Part shown: positions 34,766-46,600 of the stretch, piece after piece
Numbering within the stretch: the stretch's first letter is position 1
Layout: every line of letters begins with the position of its first letter
Assembly (NCBI GenBank): GCA_017893485.1
Contig: CM030359.1
Coordinates: 35,881,994-35,945,993, forward strand
Length of the DNA stretch: 64,000 nt
Source of the DNA: Hemerocallis citrina
Taxonomy: Eukaryota > Streptophyta > Magnoliopsida > Asparagales > Asphodelaceae
Direction of reading: 5' to 3'
The notes under the pieces: model-generated
What the model was told of the DNA's origin: nothing
What the model saw: the letters and a program-made list of their open reading frames with translations, nothing else
Database searches by the model: none
Position numbers and translations under genes: made by a program

Positions 34766-35744
34766 TGTTAAATCAACTTAAGGGGGGAGAATAGCGTGAT
34801 TGTGCGGAATTAAAAAATTTAAAAATAAAGTTGCAAATTAAAAGAAAAGAGATAGAGAGAACAAATACAGCAAGCACAAGTGACGTAGCGATATAATGTG
34901 GTTCGACCCCCAGGTTTACGTCCACACCTCCTACTATAGCAATTCTCCGCAACAAGCGTTCCACTATACTCAAAACTTTGTATAGTGATTCTCGGATTCA
35001 GGCCGAGAGACCTAATACACCCACAAGACTTCTAACACAAGCCCTGTCAATCTCACCGAAGTGGAAAAAAAGAAAAAACTCAAGATCCTTAATGATCTTG
35101 ACTGAATAGAACAAATAAGTATCACACACACTCGGATTGATTGTTGAATTGATTAGTTCAGAAGATTTTTCTCAGAGTAATAGGTGAGAAATACACAGTG
35201 GGTTCGTTCCAATATATAGATGGGAAAGTGTATCTATTAAAAATAGAAACGATACATTCTAGAAAAGTGAGCAGCGCGAGTTACGGTCGATCGCAATTAA
35301 GGGACAGTCGACCATTCATCTTTTAAACGAAAAATCGAAAGATGAATGGTCGGCTGCTTCATTATATTGCTATAACGTGCGGTCGACCGATACTATAGTA
35401 CGGTCGACGCAATCGTGTTGTTCATGACGAACCCACTTTATATTCTTACCATATACTAATCAATCAAACAATCAATCAAATACACATAAAATCTCACAAA
35501 TATGGAATTACAAGAATTGATCTTGCTGGCTTTCTCGGGCACTAATCAACATGTGCTCCTTTTTGAATTACTTTTTCTTTTGCTTGATCTTGCAATCCTT
35601 CTTTATTGCTTTCCTTCTTTGCCTATTCTTGAATCTTTTTTGAATTTTTTATTGATATTATTTAATTCTAAAAATCTGAATAACTCAATTTAAACTTATT
35701 AGTATTTAAAGACACATTTTGTGCACATCAAACTAAGAGTAACA
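34766..35744 (-). repeat. 3' LTR of SIRE-type element no. 1
   Basis: The plus strand starts TGTTAAATC and ends AGTAACA. It holds GTCGAC-type pairs: GTCGAT 35286 with GTCGAC 35307, and GTCGAC 35382 with 35403, both 21 bases apart. A GGTTCGACCCCC...TACGTCCA motif at about 34889-34925 is shared with the other SIRE-type element. Confidence 0.9.
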
Positions 35745-35758
35745 ATCTCCCCATTTTG
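35745..35758 (-). other. Polypurine tract of SIRE-type element no. 1
   Basis: The minus strand reads CAAAATGGGGAGAT directly before the 3' LTR. Confidence 0.8.
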
Positions 35759-36707
35759 GTGTGAACAAAACATGCCTTTGAATGTTTGAAAATAAAGCAT
35801 ATAAATACTACCCCTTAATTCAATACTTCTTGTAACATGGATTTTCGTGGATAAAGGACATTTAAGAGAGATTTGTAAAAACACATAAATACTCTCCTTT
35901 AATTCAATACTTCCTGTAACATAAATTTTCATAGGAGATATATAGTATATATGAAAAGAGGATGTAGTCAAGAGAGATTTTCAATATTTTATTTATTTTC
36001 AGTAACTTTCAGTTAAAGACCTTCATAGAAAGATTCTCCCCCTTTTCGCAACACACCAAGAGGGGGCAAACGAATAGTATAAGTGTATAACATACTCCAT
36101 TGAAAAAAAATTAACATAACTGACATTAAGCAAAACATGAGATTAATTTGGAGAATATAATATTTTTGAAAACAGAAGAAAAATCTACTTACATGATACC
36201 GTTAATCGCGAGACTCTTTGATATACAGTGAGAGCTCTTCATGGTATCATAGATTTGAGATTTTTCCAATACGGATGCGTGGCATAGAGCAAAAGATGAA
36301 GAAGAGTGAATTTCAGGAAATCAAAATCATAGAACATCGTAAAGACTTGTCTCTTAAAAATAAAAAATGAACAGCCAGTAAAAGAGCCGGTCGATCGAAC
36401 AGGAGACCGAAAACCAATTTAAGTTATAAAATAGACAACCAGCCCGAGAGCGAACCGGTCGACCGCACGGTCGACCGTAAACCCTGTAAACACAGTATTG
36501 ATAGTGGACGAAAAACAGAGAGTGAACTGATCGACTGTAAATATTGAAACCCAATTTTTTGAAAACAAACGGAAAACAAAACAAAGAACGAGAGTGCGCC
36601 GGTCGACCGCTTAGTTGATTGTACACCTTCACAGGCATACAATCGCCCGTCCAGTCGACCGAAAACCAAGTTTAAGCAGAAATATCAATTACATTCAGTT
36701 CTCCCTT
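35759..36707 (-). other. 3' UTR of SIRE-type element no. 1
   Basis: No convincing ORF. It carries several GGTCGACCG-type words: GTCGAT at 36390, GTCGAC at 36458, 36470, 36602 and 36654. A repeated ATTCAATACTTC...GTAACAT block occurs at about 35818-35840 and 35898-35922. Confidence 0.6.
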
Positions 36708-38309
36708 TTAAAAATAAAATTGTTTTTCATCTAAAGGCTTAGTAAAGATATCAGTAAGTTGAGAATCAGTGGAAGCATAGTCAAGACTAATATCTCCCTT
36801 TTGAAAATAGTCTTTAATAAAGTGGTACCGAATATCAATATATTTTGTGCGATTGTGTTGATCAGAATTCTTTGTCATATGAATAGTACTAGTATTATCG
36901 CATTTAATCGGAATGTGATCAAAAAATACCTTGTAGTTCTCTAAAGTGTGTTTCATCCATAATACCTGTGCACAGTAGGATCCGGGGGCAATATATTCAA
37001 CTTCGGCAGTGGAGAGAATTACAAAATTCTGCTTCTTGGATGCCCATGAGACAAGACAGTTTTCCAAGAAGTGACATGTGCCGCTAGTGCTTTTTCTATC
37101 GGTTAAGCTGCCGGCATAATCTGCATCAGAGTACCCTACAAGAGAAAAGTTTCTATTTTTCGGGTACCAAAGTCCAGTATTTGGTGTGCCTTTAAGATAT
37201 TGAATGATACACTTAACGGCTAGAAAATGCGATTCTTTGGGACACAATTGAAAGCATGCACATAAACAAACACTAAACATGATATCTGGACGAGATGCAG
37301 TAATATAAAGAAAACTACCAATCATACCACGATAAGTAGAGACATCAACATTGTTACCAGATTCATCCTTGGAAAGCATAGTAGTAGTTGCCATAGGTGT
37401 TTTGTAAGCATTTGCATTTTCAAGTCCAAACTTTTTGACTAGTTGCTTTGCATATTTGGATTGATTTATAAAGATGTCATCCTTTCTTTGTTGTATTTGA
37501 AGTCCAAGAAAATAAGTTAGTTCACCCATCATACTCATTTCGAACTCATCCTGCATTTGCTTTGAGAATTCCTTGCAAAAATTTTCATTAGTAGATCCAA
37601 ATATAATATCATCAACATAGATTTGAACAATTAAAATATCTTTAGAAATATATTTTATAAATAGTGTAGTGTCTACTTTCCCTTTAGAGAAGCCTATGTG
37701 AAGTAGAAACGAACTTAGTCGTTCATACCAAGCCCGAGGAGTTTGCTTCAAACCATACAAAGCTTTATCAAGACGAAATACATGGTTTGGGTGTGTGGGA
37801 TCAGTAAATCCCGGTGGTTGTGCAATATGAACTTCTTCCGAAATAAAACCATTTAAGAAAGCACTTTTGACATCCATTTGAAAAAGAGTAAAGTTCATAT
37901 AAGAGCCAAAAGCAAGTAAAATGCGAATGGCTTCAAGCCGTGTAACAGGTACAAAAGTTTCATCAAAATCAATACCTTCTTGTTGGTTATAACCTTGTGC
38001 AACAAGACGGGCCTTGTTTCTAGTAATAGTGCCTGATTCATCTAACTTGTTCCTAAACACCCACTTAGTTCCAAGTATGGTCCTATTGTGAGGTCTAGGA
38101 ACAAGTCTCCATACTTGATTTCTTTCGAATTGATTAAGTTCTTCTTGCATTGCAAAGATCCAGTTATTATCTTGCAAGGCCTCCTTAATATTCTTAGGTT
38201 CAAGTATAGAAATGAAAACAGAAAAACACATGAAATTTTGAGCTTGTGTGCGAGTAGTTACCCCTTTCGACGTATTGCTTCGTATAAGATTTGGTGGATT
38301 GCTAGACAT
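36708..38309 (-). CDS. SIRE-type reverse transcriptase and RNase H, open frame of 533 codons
   Basis: This is the C-terminal half of copia pol. RT (about residues 50-290) shows [29 protein letters not shown] and the active site YVDD at 231-234 within [11 protein letters not shown]. RNase H has GYSDADYAG, DRKSTSG, AEVEYIA, KCDNTSTI and the end IFTKPL. The frame has no stop, although the LTRs are about 90% alike. The ATG used is not a true start, because this part was translated as one polyprotein with integrase, now 9.2 kb away beyond the inserted element. It cannot be expressed as before. Confidence 0.9.
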   Translation of the reverse strand: MSSNPPNLIRSNTSKGVTTRTQAQNFMCFSVFISILEPKNIKEALQDNNWIFAMQEELNQFERNQVWRLVPRPHNRTILGTKWVFRNKLDESGTITRNKARLVAQGYNQQEGIDFDETFVPVTRLEAIRILLAFGSYMNFTLFQMDVKSAFLNGFISEEVHIAQPPGFTDPTHPNHVFRLDKALYGLKQTPRAWYERLSSFLLHIGFSKGKVDTTLFIKYISKDILIVQIYVDDIIFGSTNENFCKEFSKQMQDEFEMSMMGELTYFLGLQIQQRKDDIFINQSKYAKQLVKKFGLENANAYKTPMATTTMLSKDESGNNVDVSTYRGMIGSFLYITASRPDIMFSVCLCACFQLCPKESHFLAVKCIIQYLKGTPNTGLWYPKNRNFSLVGYSDADYAGSLTDRKSTSGTCHFLENCLVSWASKKQNFVILSTAEVEYIAPGSYCAQVLWMKHTLENYKVFFDHIPIKCDNTSTIHMTKNSDQHNRTKYIDIRYHFIKDYFQKGDISLDYASTDSQLTDIFTKPLDEKQFYF

Positions 38310-38387
38310 TATTTTTCATGCGGGGCACCTTTCATTTGTGGAAAGTTGATGTTGTATATGCTCATCTTCCATGGCAATAATTTGTAG

Positions 38388-41300
38388 TGTAACACCCCGC
38401 AAAATTGGAAATTACAATTTTGCCTCGGTGTGTTACGCACGTGTATTTTGTAACGTGTTTTACCGCATATTTTAATCACCGACTATTTATACAATTTCTA
38501 TATTGATTTTTACCTTACTTTAAGTCAACAAAAATATAATATTTCAATCTTCATATTCTACGTGCTTTTTACGTGTTTTGATGCACGTGTTTCCACCACT
38601 ACGTATAATATTTTCTATAGATTTAAATTATTTATTTTTATGTATTTAAATCTATTTTATAAAACGAAAATTTATTTCCCCCTTGTTTTGATTAAAATGC
38701 ATTTTTCGATTGTTTGCACGTATGATGCACGTGCAAATTTTATTCTCATTTGTTATTCTCAATTACAAATTTTTAGCATGCATAAGTTTTAATTAAGCCT
38801 TCTTTTGATCCATGGACCTATAAACTAAAATGTAGCCCATTAGGAGAGGAGCCCACTAGATAATTAAATAAATTAATTAGTAATGAGCCCATGTAGCAAG
38901 CCCACTATTAAAATCACATTTTTAGTTAAACATGTACTAATACATGACAAGTTACACATATTAGTACACATTTAGAGTTATAGAAATGTGTTCATATTTG
39001 TTTATGCATGTGTGCATGCATACACAAATGTATTTGGACCATTTTTTGGGCAAGGGGAGGAGAAGAGTTGGTAGGTTGAGTTAGTGGAGAGTGGGGAGAT
39101 GAGAGGTTGGAAGTTTTAGGAGTTAAAAATATGAAGAGATGAGAATTAAAAAGAGAATTAAAATGAGAAGTTATTAGGTGGGAGATTTTACAATATAGTC
39201 CCTAGCATTGTCCTATAAATAGCAACTCATTTCTCATTCTTTTTCACACAAAAAATAAAATAGATAAGAGAAAGAGAAGAAAGAAAAGAGAAGCAAGAGA
39301 GAAAGAAAAGAGGGAAAGGAAAAAGAAAGAGAGTAAGAAAAGAAGTGTTCTCTTGCTTGGAGCGTTTGCTAGGAGGAGAAGAGGACTAGGAGGTGCTTGT
39401 GAAGCTAGGAGTGATGTTCTATCTTTCCTTTCATTGTTCAAACTTCATTGAGGTGGGTGTTCTCTACTTTCTAATTATAGAGAATGTGCATGCTATTAAG
39501 AAAATAAATGAATAGTATAGATAAAATTGATATGATAAATGTAGAACAAATTCATGCTATTGTGTGTGTCATGAATTGTGAAAATTTTGATACGATTAAG
39601 AAACTATTTGTCATCGTGTTAGTTGGAAATAAGAAAATGAAGTAATAAGCTATCACCATGAACAGTATGCATGTTAATTTACAAATGTTAAAGATATATA
39701 ATTGCTTGAAAATTATGAGATTTTTTCCTTGTAGTTAAAAATATTATATTTGTAATTCACACCATCTGTAATGTTGTAATAAGAATCATGGGTTTATGAC
39801 CAGCTCAAAAAGATGAGTTGTATATTGAAAATTATATGACTGAATTATATTGCCAAACTTTAGAATTAATAAGATGGGTTTATAAAGATTACTGTATATG
39901 ACTGAATTATAATATTAGTTATGTTGGTCATGCCAATCTTTGAGGATAAATATTGCCAATGCTCTGATATAACCACTCTGTTGCACGGATTGGGTTACTT
40001 TGGTAAATATTTTCGAAATTGGACCTGTTTGGTAAATATTTTCGAAAGTGGATCAGTTTGAAAATTATTTTCTTTTTACTTATGGACTAACTTGGGTAAA
40101 TATTTTCGGAAGTGGACCTGTTTTGTAAATATTTTCGAAAGTGGATCGGTTTGGAAATTATTTTCTTCTTACCCTTTTCATTATCCTTCAATTTTTTCCA
40201 CGTGCACGTGTGCACGTATATGATACTAGTTTTCATTTCTTTTGTAGGATTTAGTTGCTAAAGAAAAGTCTAAGTTTTGCAAAAGATGAGAAAAAGGAAT
40301 TTCTTTAAATAAGTGAAAAATAGTATTTTTAAAATAATTGGAAATTTTATTAGTTACTATCTTTTTATCTAATATCATGGAAAGGATTATTTCTAAAATT
40401 GTGAAAGAATTGATCTTTTGAATAAACACATTTTATGGAAAAAGACACACTTTGTGGATAGTTGAACAAAAGAACATTTATGTTTTTTCTAAACAGAAAA
40501 TACATATAGACTTACTGGTTAGCCACTGCAAAATAAAATACTATTGTGATAGGTCTTGGGTTCGAAACTTGATAGTCACATCTCTCTTTTATTCTTTTTT
40601 ATAATTTCCAAAAAGAGAACCAATACATTAAGCTTTCGGCTTAGGACTATGACATCAAAGTCCAATGGACTTATTGGTTAGGTGGTTCGGCTTGGACTTT
40701 GACCGGGTTGACCAGGAATGATGGGTTCGAAACCTGGGCACTCCATTTTTTTAACAAAACTCTTTTTTTTGCATATATTAAGATTTTGAATAAAAGAAAT
40801 ACTATTATTCCTATAAAATGATTAAGACCTTACTAAAATTAGTTCTAAGATTTTCATGTATAATTCATACTTTAAAAAGAAAGATTGAGATAGAAAGTAA
40901 GTAAAGATTTATGATTTATTATTAAAAAGGTATGATACTATTTTAGAAGAATAAAAGAAATATGCTATGTGAAATTAATTGTTCTTATACTTGATTATTG
41001 GAATTATTTCATGAGTTTTAAATTACAAATGAAAGTGTGAGTGAAGAATTATTGTTGTTGATTTGTGAATGAATCGTGGGTGATGCAAAAAATGAGTCAT
41101 TGATTAAATTATGGATAATTTAGAGACATGAATATAATAAGTTAAGACATGATTATTAAAGGGTATGTATACCCATGTTTTCCTGTACATGAAAGTTTAT
41201 GATTTAGAGTTAGTAAGACCTCGGTACCGGCATTATTGAAAGAAAGGATTTGAGAAATGATTTGGGGATATAGCCGTGGAGCTATCTCGTATTTGTTGAT

Positions 41301-42314
41301 TAAGTCCGGTGGGAGGTAAGACTAATTCTTTGAAGGGAAATTATTCATGTCTTGAACTTAGGAAAATTTAGGCACATAAGTGAAGATGTAGTAAACTTAG
41401 GGAAACGTAAGTGGGGTGCTCTATATAGTCGTTGGTGGACTCCAAGACTATAGACCCAGTTGGTGGACTGAGGTTGCCCTGTGGGAGATGGATTATTATA
41501 TTTTAGTCCGGGACTATGAGGACGGGTCAGCGGTGGACTCCGGGATCTTGAGTAGTCGGACGGATGGATTTTTGTGTTTACCGTCTCCAATGTATATATA
41601 TATATATACTGGGCTAGAGGGTCACATACGGGATGGTTCGTACGATGTGGAATCTGTTATAACAGCTGGCGGTGGACTCCAAGGCTGGGATTCACATTCG
41701 TGGAATAGTCTGAACTTTGTTTTGCTACCGGGTAGTTTTCATGGCGAGGGATCGAGCCCTGTATTGTGAAGAACGTAGGCGCTTGCCCTCGGACCTATGT
41801 AGTATGGGATGCATAGAATCCGAACAAGTGTGCATTAGTGTCATCCTAGTGTAGAATTGTGTACATTAGGCATTAAGGCATGACATACACTTATGTTTAG
41901 AATAATCACTTTTGACACTTTATATGTTCATTCAATCTTTTTGTGATTTGTTAAAGTATGAGATCGTTATACTGTTCCCGGCATAGAGAGGATAGCCGTG
42001 TATAACATTTCGTCAGTTGTAAGTAACTGACGTGCCCACAGATTAACATGCAGGTAAAGGATCATTCATGGAGCTATAAAGTGGATATGCTGTTGCTGTT
42101 TAGAATTTAAAGATGTTGCAAATGATGTTAAAGTTACACAAGTTGTATTTCATTGTTGTAATCTTCTAGTCTTCCGCTGTGTAAAAACCAAGTGTAAATG
42201 AACTCTGATGTATTGTGAATGAAAAGTTTTAAATTCCTTGTAAAATTGTACGAAGTGAAGTAAAGATCCTGTGAAATCTCGAATTTATCCTTATTTAAAA
42301 TTCGGGGCGTTACA
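38388..42314 (+). repeat. 5' LTR of the non-autonomous element, 3927 bp
   Basis: Starts TGTAACACC, ends GCGTTACA. TATA box TATAAATA at 39214-39221, followed about 30 bases later by a 100-base purine-rich leader (39248-39350). Also holds repeated TAAATATTTTCGAA words at 40000-40170, two tRNA-like A/B-box segments at 40510-40585 and 40670-40745, and the hairpin CGTCAGT...ACTGACG at 42011-42032. Confidence 0.95.
39214..39221 (+). promoter_or_regulatory. LTR TATA box
   Basis: TATAAATA, preceded by GTCC and followed by GCAACTCATTTCTC. A second copy is at 44493-44500 in the 3' LTR. Confidence 0.7.
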
Positions 42315-42316
42315 GA

Positions 42317-42332
42317 TGGTATCAGAGCATGC
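42317..42332 (+). other. Primer-binding site, tRNA-iMet
   Basis: TGGTATCAGAGCATGC, two bases after the 5' LTR. Confidence 0.9.
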
Positions 42333-43651
42333 TTCACAAGTAGTACAAGTTTATAAGGAACGATAAAAAGTGACGATAAATTTGGGAACAAGCCAAAAGA
42401 GTCCTTCTGTCAACCGGGTGTAAACAACCCTAAGCGACACGGTATTTAAGCGTCTTCGGACCACCGCTAGCTGGGAACCGACTCTTACGGCCAACCCAAG
42501 TAAATCAGAACTTGATAGACTAAAAATTTGTTTAGGAAGAGTAGTAAGATCATTAACTATAGTTTAGAACCCGTGACACTTTAGTGAGTAGTTACAACAT
42601 TATTCCTGCAGACACTAGAGTGTGAGTTTCAGTCTATAGAGATTTAAATGTAAGTGATTTACATTTGCGTTGCTCTATACACTGATGTTTTCTCTTTCTT
42701 TTGGATGACTGGAGTCGTGAATGAAGATTGCATTCAATTTCATTCATGATGATTCTCCTCGTATACATTAAGATGAGAGTGTATGCGAGCACATTTTTCC
42801 CTGGGTATCAGAGTGGCGCAGTGGAAGCGTGGTTGGCTTGGACCGTCATTCATGATACCTTACACACTTCCCTCTCAAATTATTTTTGTAGATTTTTATC
42901 ATGCTACTTTCTCCATATTTTTTTTTTCAAATAAATATTTTCTTATGTTATTAAATCATTTGAATATTTATCATTTGTCCATCTTCCTTAGTCTTGATAT
43001 TTTAAATCTATTTTCAAACTTAAAATTTCGTCTTTCATATACTTATGTCATTTTTTGTTTACCCAACTATTACTTCACATATTTTGTCAAATTTTAAATT
43101 GCCATTTATCAAATTAATATTTCAACAATTATTTTCTTCATTTATTATTTTGGATTTATCTTATGAAATTTTCTTATGTGCACTCATTTCATTTGATTTT
43201 GATTTCTGTGATACAATATTACCTGATCCTATATATTTTAAACTAGATTGAAATTTTCTACCTATATAAATATGACCTAACATTTGTTTTATTGTCTACA
43301 CTAGGTACTATTATTATTGCATACTTGTTTGATTTTTACTATTAATCGCTACTCATTACTTTTTATAGTTTTACACATCTTTAATATAATGTATATACTC
43401 ACTATTTATACATTATCTTTTCTCAAATTTTAACTGTCTTTACACTCTTAGTTATTACATATATTTTCCCAATGAATTCTATATATATCATATATTTCGA
43501 TTTCCCATTATACATATCATTTTACCCTCATCTAATTACTACATTTATTTTTCTTATTGTTTGCAGTTTTCTATATGCAAAAATGATATTTTATTTGGCG
43601 TATACAAAATACAAACTTTACCCTAGCTAGTTCCGGGGACGGAACTACTCT
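42333..43651 (+). other. Non-coding interior of the non-autonomous element
   Basis: No gag or pol trace apart from the last 40 bases, which resemble the end of a Tekay pol region. The first third is mixed sequence, and the rest is very T/A-rich. It contains the tRNA-like stretch at 42807-42833. Confidence 0.8.
42807..42833 (+). other. 5' half of initiator tRNA-Met (fragment)
   Basis: From memory, this matches the first 27 bases of plant tRNA-iMet with one mismatch (GCAGTGG for GCAGCGG). It covers the acceptor strand, D-arm and start of the anticodon stem, with weaker similarity for a few bases more. The anticodon and 3' half are absent, so it is not a gene. It retains an A-box (TGGCGCAGTGG). 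Confidence 0.7.
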
Positions 43652-43666
43652 AAGGGGGGGGGAGAG
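43652..43666 (+). other. Polypurine tract of the non-autonomous element
   Basis: AAGGGGGGGGGAGAG directly before the 3' LTR. Confidence 0.9.
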
Positions 43667-46600
43667 TGTAACACCCCGCAAAATTGGAAATTACAATTTT
43701 GCCTCGGTGTGTTACGCACGTGTATTTTGTAACGTGTTTTACCGCATATTTTAATCACCGACTATTTATACAATTTCTATATTGATTTTTACCTTACTTT
43801 AAGTCAACAAAAATATAATATTTCAATCTTCATATTCTACGTGCTTTTTACGTATTTTGATGCACGTGTTTCCACCACTACGTATAATATTTTCTATAGG
43901 TTTAAATTATTTATTTTTATGTATTTAAATCTATTTTATAAAACGAAAATTTATTTCCCTCTTGTTTTGATTAAAATGCATTTTTCGATTGTTTGCACGT
44001 ATGATGCACGTGCAAATTTTATTCTCATTTGTTATTCTCAATTACAAATTTTTAGCATGCATAAGTTTTAATTAAGCCTTCTTTTGATCCATGGACCTAT
44101 AAACTAAAATGTAGCCCATTAGGAGAGGAGCCCACTAGATAATTAAATAAATTAATTAGTAATGAGCCCATGTAGCAAGCCCACTATTAAAATCACATTT
44201 TTAGTTAAACATGTACTAATACATGACAAGTTACACATATTAGTACACATTTAGAGTTATAGAAATGTGTTCATATTTGTTTATGCATGTGTGCATGCAT
44301 ACACAAATGTATTTGGACCATTTTTTGGGCAAGGGGAGGAGAAGAGTTGGTAGGTTGAGTTAGTGGAGAGTGGGGAGATGAGAGGTTGGAAGTTTTAGGA
44401 GTTAAAAATATGAAGAGATGAGAATTAAAAAGAGAATTAAAATGAGAAGTTATTAGGTGGGAGATTTTACAATATAGTCCCTAGCATTGTCCTATAAATA
44501 GCAACTCATTTCTCATTCTTTTTCACACAAAAAATAAAATAGATAAGAGAAAGAGAAGAAAGAAAAGAGAAGCAAGAGAGAAAGAAAAGAGGGAAAGGAA
44601 AAAGAAAGAGAGTAAGAAAAGAAGTGTTCTCTTGCTTGGAGCGTTTGCTAGGAGGAGAAGAGGACTAGGAGGTGCTTGTGAAGCTAGGAGTGATGTTCTA
44701 TCTTTCCTTTCATTGTTCAAACTTCATTGAGGTGGGTGTTCTCTACTTTCTAATTATAGAGAATGTGCATGCTATTAAGAAAATAAATGAATAGTATAGA
44801 TAAAATTGATATGATAAATGTAGAACAAATTCATGCTATTGTGTGTGTCATGAATTGTGAAAATTTTGATACGATTAAGAAACTATTTGTCATCGTGTTA
44901 GTTGGAAATAAGAAAATGAAGTAATAAGCTATCACCATGAACAGTATGCATGTTAATTTACAAATGTTAAAGATATATAATTGCTTGAAAATTATGAGAT
45001 TTTTTCCTTGTAGTTAAAAATATTATATTTGTAATTCACACCATCTGTAATGTTGTAATAAGAATCATGGGTTTATGACCAGCTCAAAAAGATGAGTTGT
45101 ATATTGAAAATTATATGACTGAATTATATTGCCAAACTTTAGAATTAATAAGATGGGTTTATAAAGATTACTGTATATGACTGAATTATAATATTAGTTA
45201 TGTTGGTCATGCCAATCTTTGAGGATAAATATTGCCAATGCTCTGATATAACCACTCTGTTGCACGGATTGGGTTACTTTGGTAAATATTTTCGAAATTG
45301 GACCTGTTTGGTAAATATTTTCGAAAGTGGATCAGTTTGAAAATTATTTTCTTTTTACTTATGGACTAACTTGGGTAAATATTTTCGGAAGTGGACCTGT
45401 TTTGTAAATATTTTCGAAAGTGGATCGGTTTGGAAATTATTTTCTTCTTACCCTTTTCATTATCCTTCAATTTTTTCCACGTGCACGTGTGCACGTATAT
45501 GATACTAGTTTTCATTTCTTTTGTAGGATTTAGTTGCTAAAGAAAAGTCTAAGTTTTGCAAAAGATGAGAAAAAGGAATTTCTTTAAATAAGTGAAAAAT
45601 AGTATTTTTAAAATAATTGGAAATTTTATTAGTTACTATCTTTTTATCTAATATCATGGAAAGGATTATTTCTAAAATTGTGAAAGAATTGATCTTTTGA
45701 ATAAACACATTTTATGGAAAAAGACACACTTTGTGGATAGTTGAACAAAAGAACATTTATGTTTTTTCTAAACAGAAAATACATATAGACTTACTGGTTA
45801 GCCACTGCAAAATAAAATACTATTGTGATAGGTCTTGGGTTCGAAACTTGATAGTCACATCTCTCTTTTATTCTTTTTTATAATTTCCAAAAAGAGAACC
45901 AATACATTAAGCTTTCGGCTTAGGACTATGACATCAAAGTCCAATGGACTTATTGGTTAGGTGGTTTGGCTTGGACTTTGACCGGGTTGACCAGGAATGA
46001 TGGGTTCGAAACCTGGGCACTCCATTTTTTTTAACAAAACTCTTTTTTTTGCATATATTAAGATTTTGAATAAAAGAAATACTATTATTCCTATAAAATG
46101 ATTAAGACCTTACTAAAATTAGTTCTAAGATTTTCATGTATAATTCATACTTTAAAAAGAAAGATTGAGATAGAAAGTAAGTAAAGATTTATGATTTATT
46201 ATTAAAAAGGTATGATACTATTTTAGAAGAATAAAAGAAATATGCTATGTGAAATTAATTGTTCTTATACTTGATTATTGGAATTATTTCATGAGTTTTA
46301 AATTACAAATGAAAGTGTGAGTGAAGAATTATTGTTGTTGATTTGTGAATGAATCGTGGGTGATGCAAAAAATGAGACATTGATTAAATTATGGATAATT
46401 TAGAGACATGAATATAATAAGTTAAGACATGATTATTAAAGGGTATGTATACCCATGTTTTCCTGTACATGAAAGTTTATGATTTAGAGTTAGTAAGACC
46501 TCGGTACCGGCATTATTGAAAGAAAGGATTTGAGAAATGATTTGGGGATATAGCCGTGGAGCTATCTCGTATTTGTTGATTAAGTCCGGTGGGAGGTAAG

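Noticed and set aside
39248..39441. Ser/Phe/Leu-rich small ORF on the minus strand (and its copy at 44523-44720)
   Set aside because: It is the antisense reading of a purine-rich LTR leader. Composition explains it, and it is duplicated only because the LTR is.
42807..42833. A real tRNA-iMet gene
   Set aside because: Only the 5' half is present. The anticodon arm, T-arm and 3' end are missing, so it cannot make a tRNA.
42728..43251. Overlapping ORFs in the interior of the non-autonomous element
   Set aside because: T-rich low-complexity translation with overlapping frames and no homology that I recognise.
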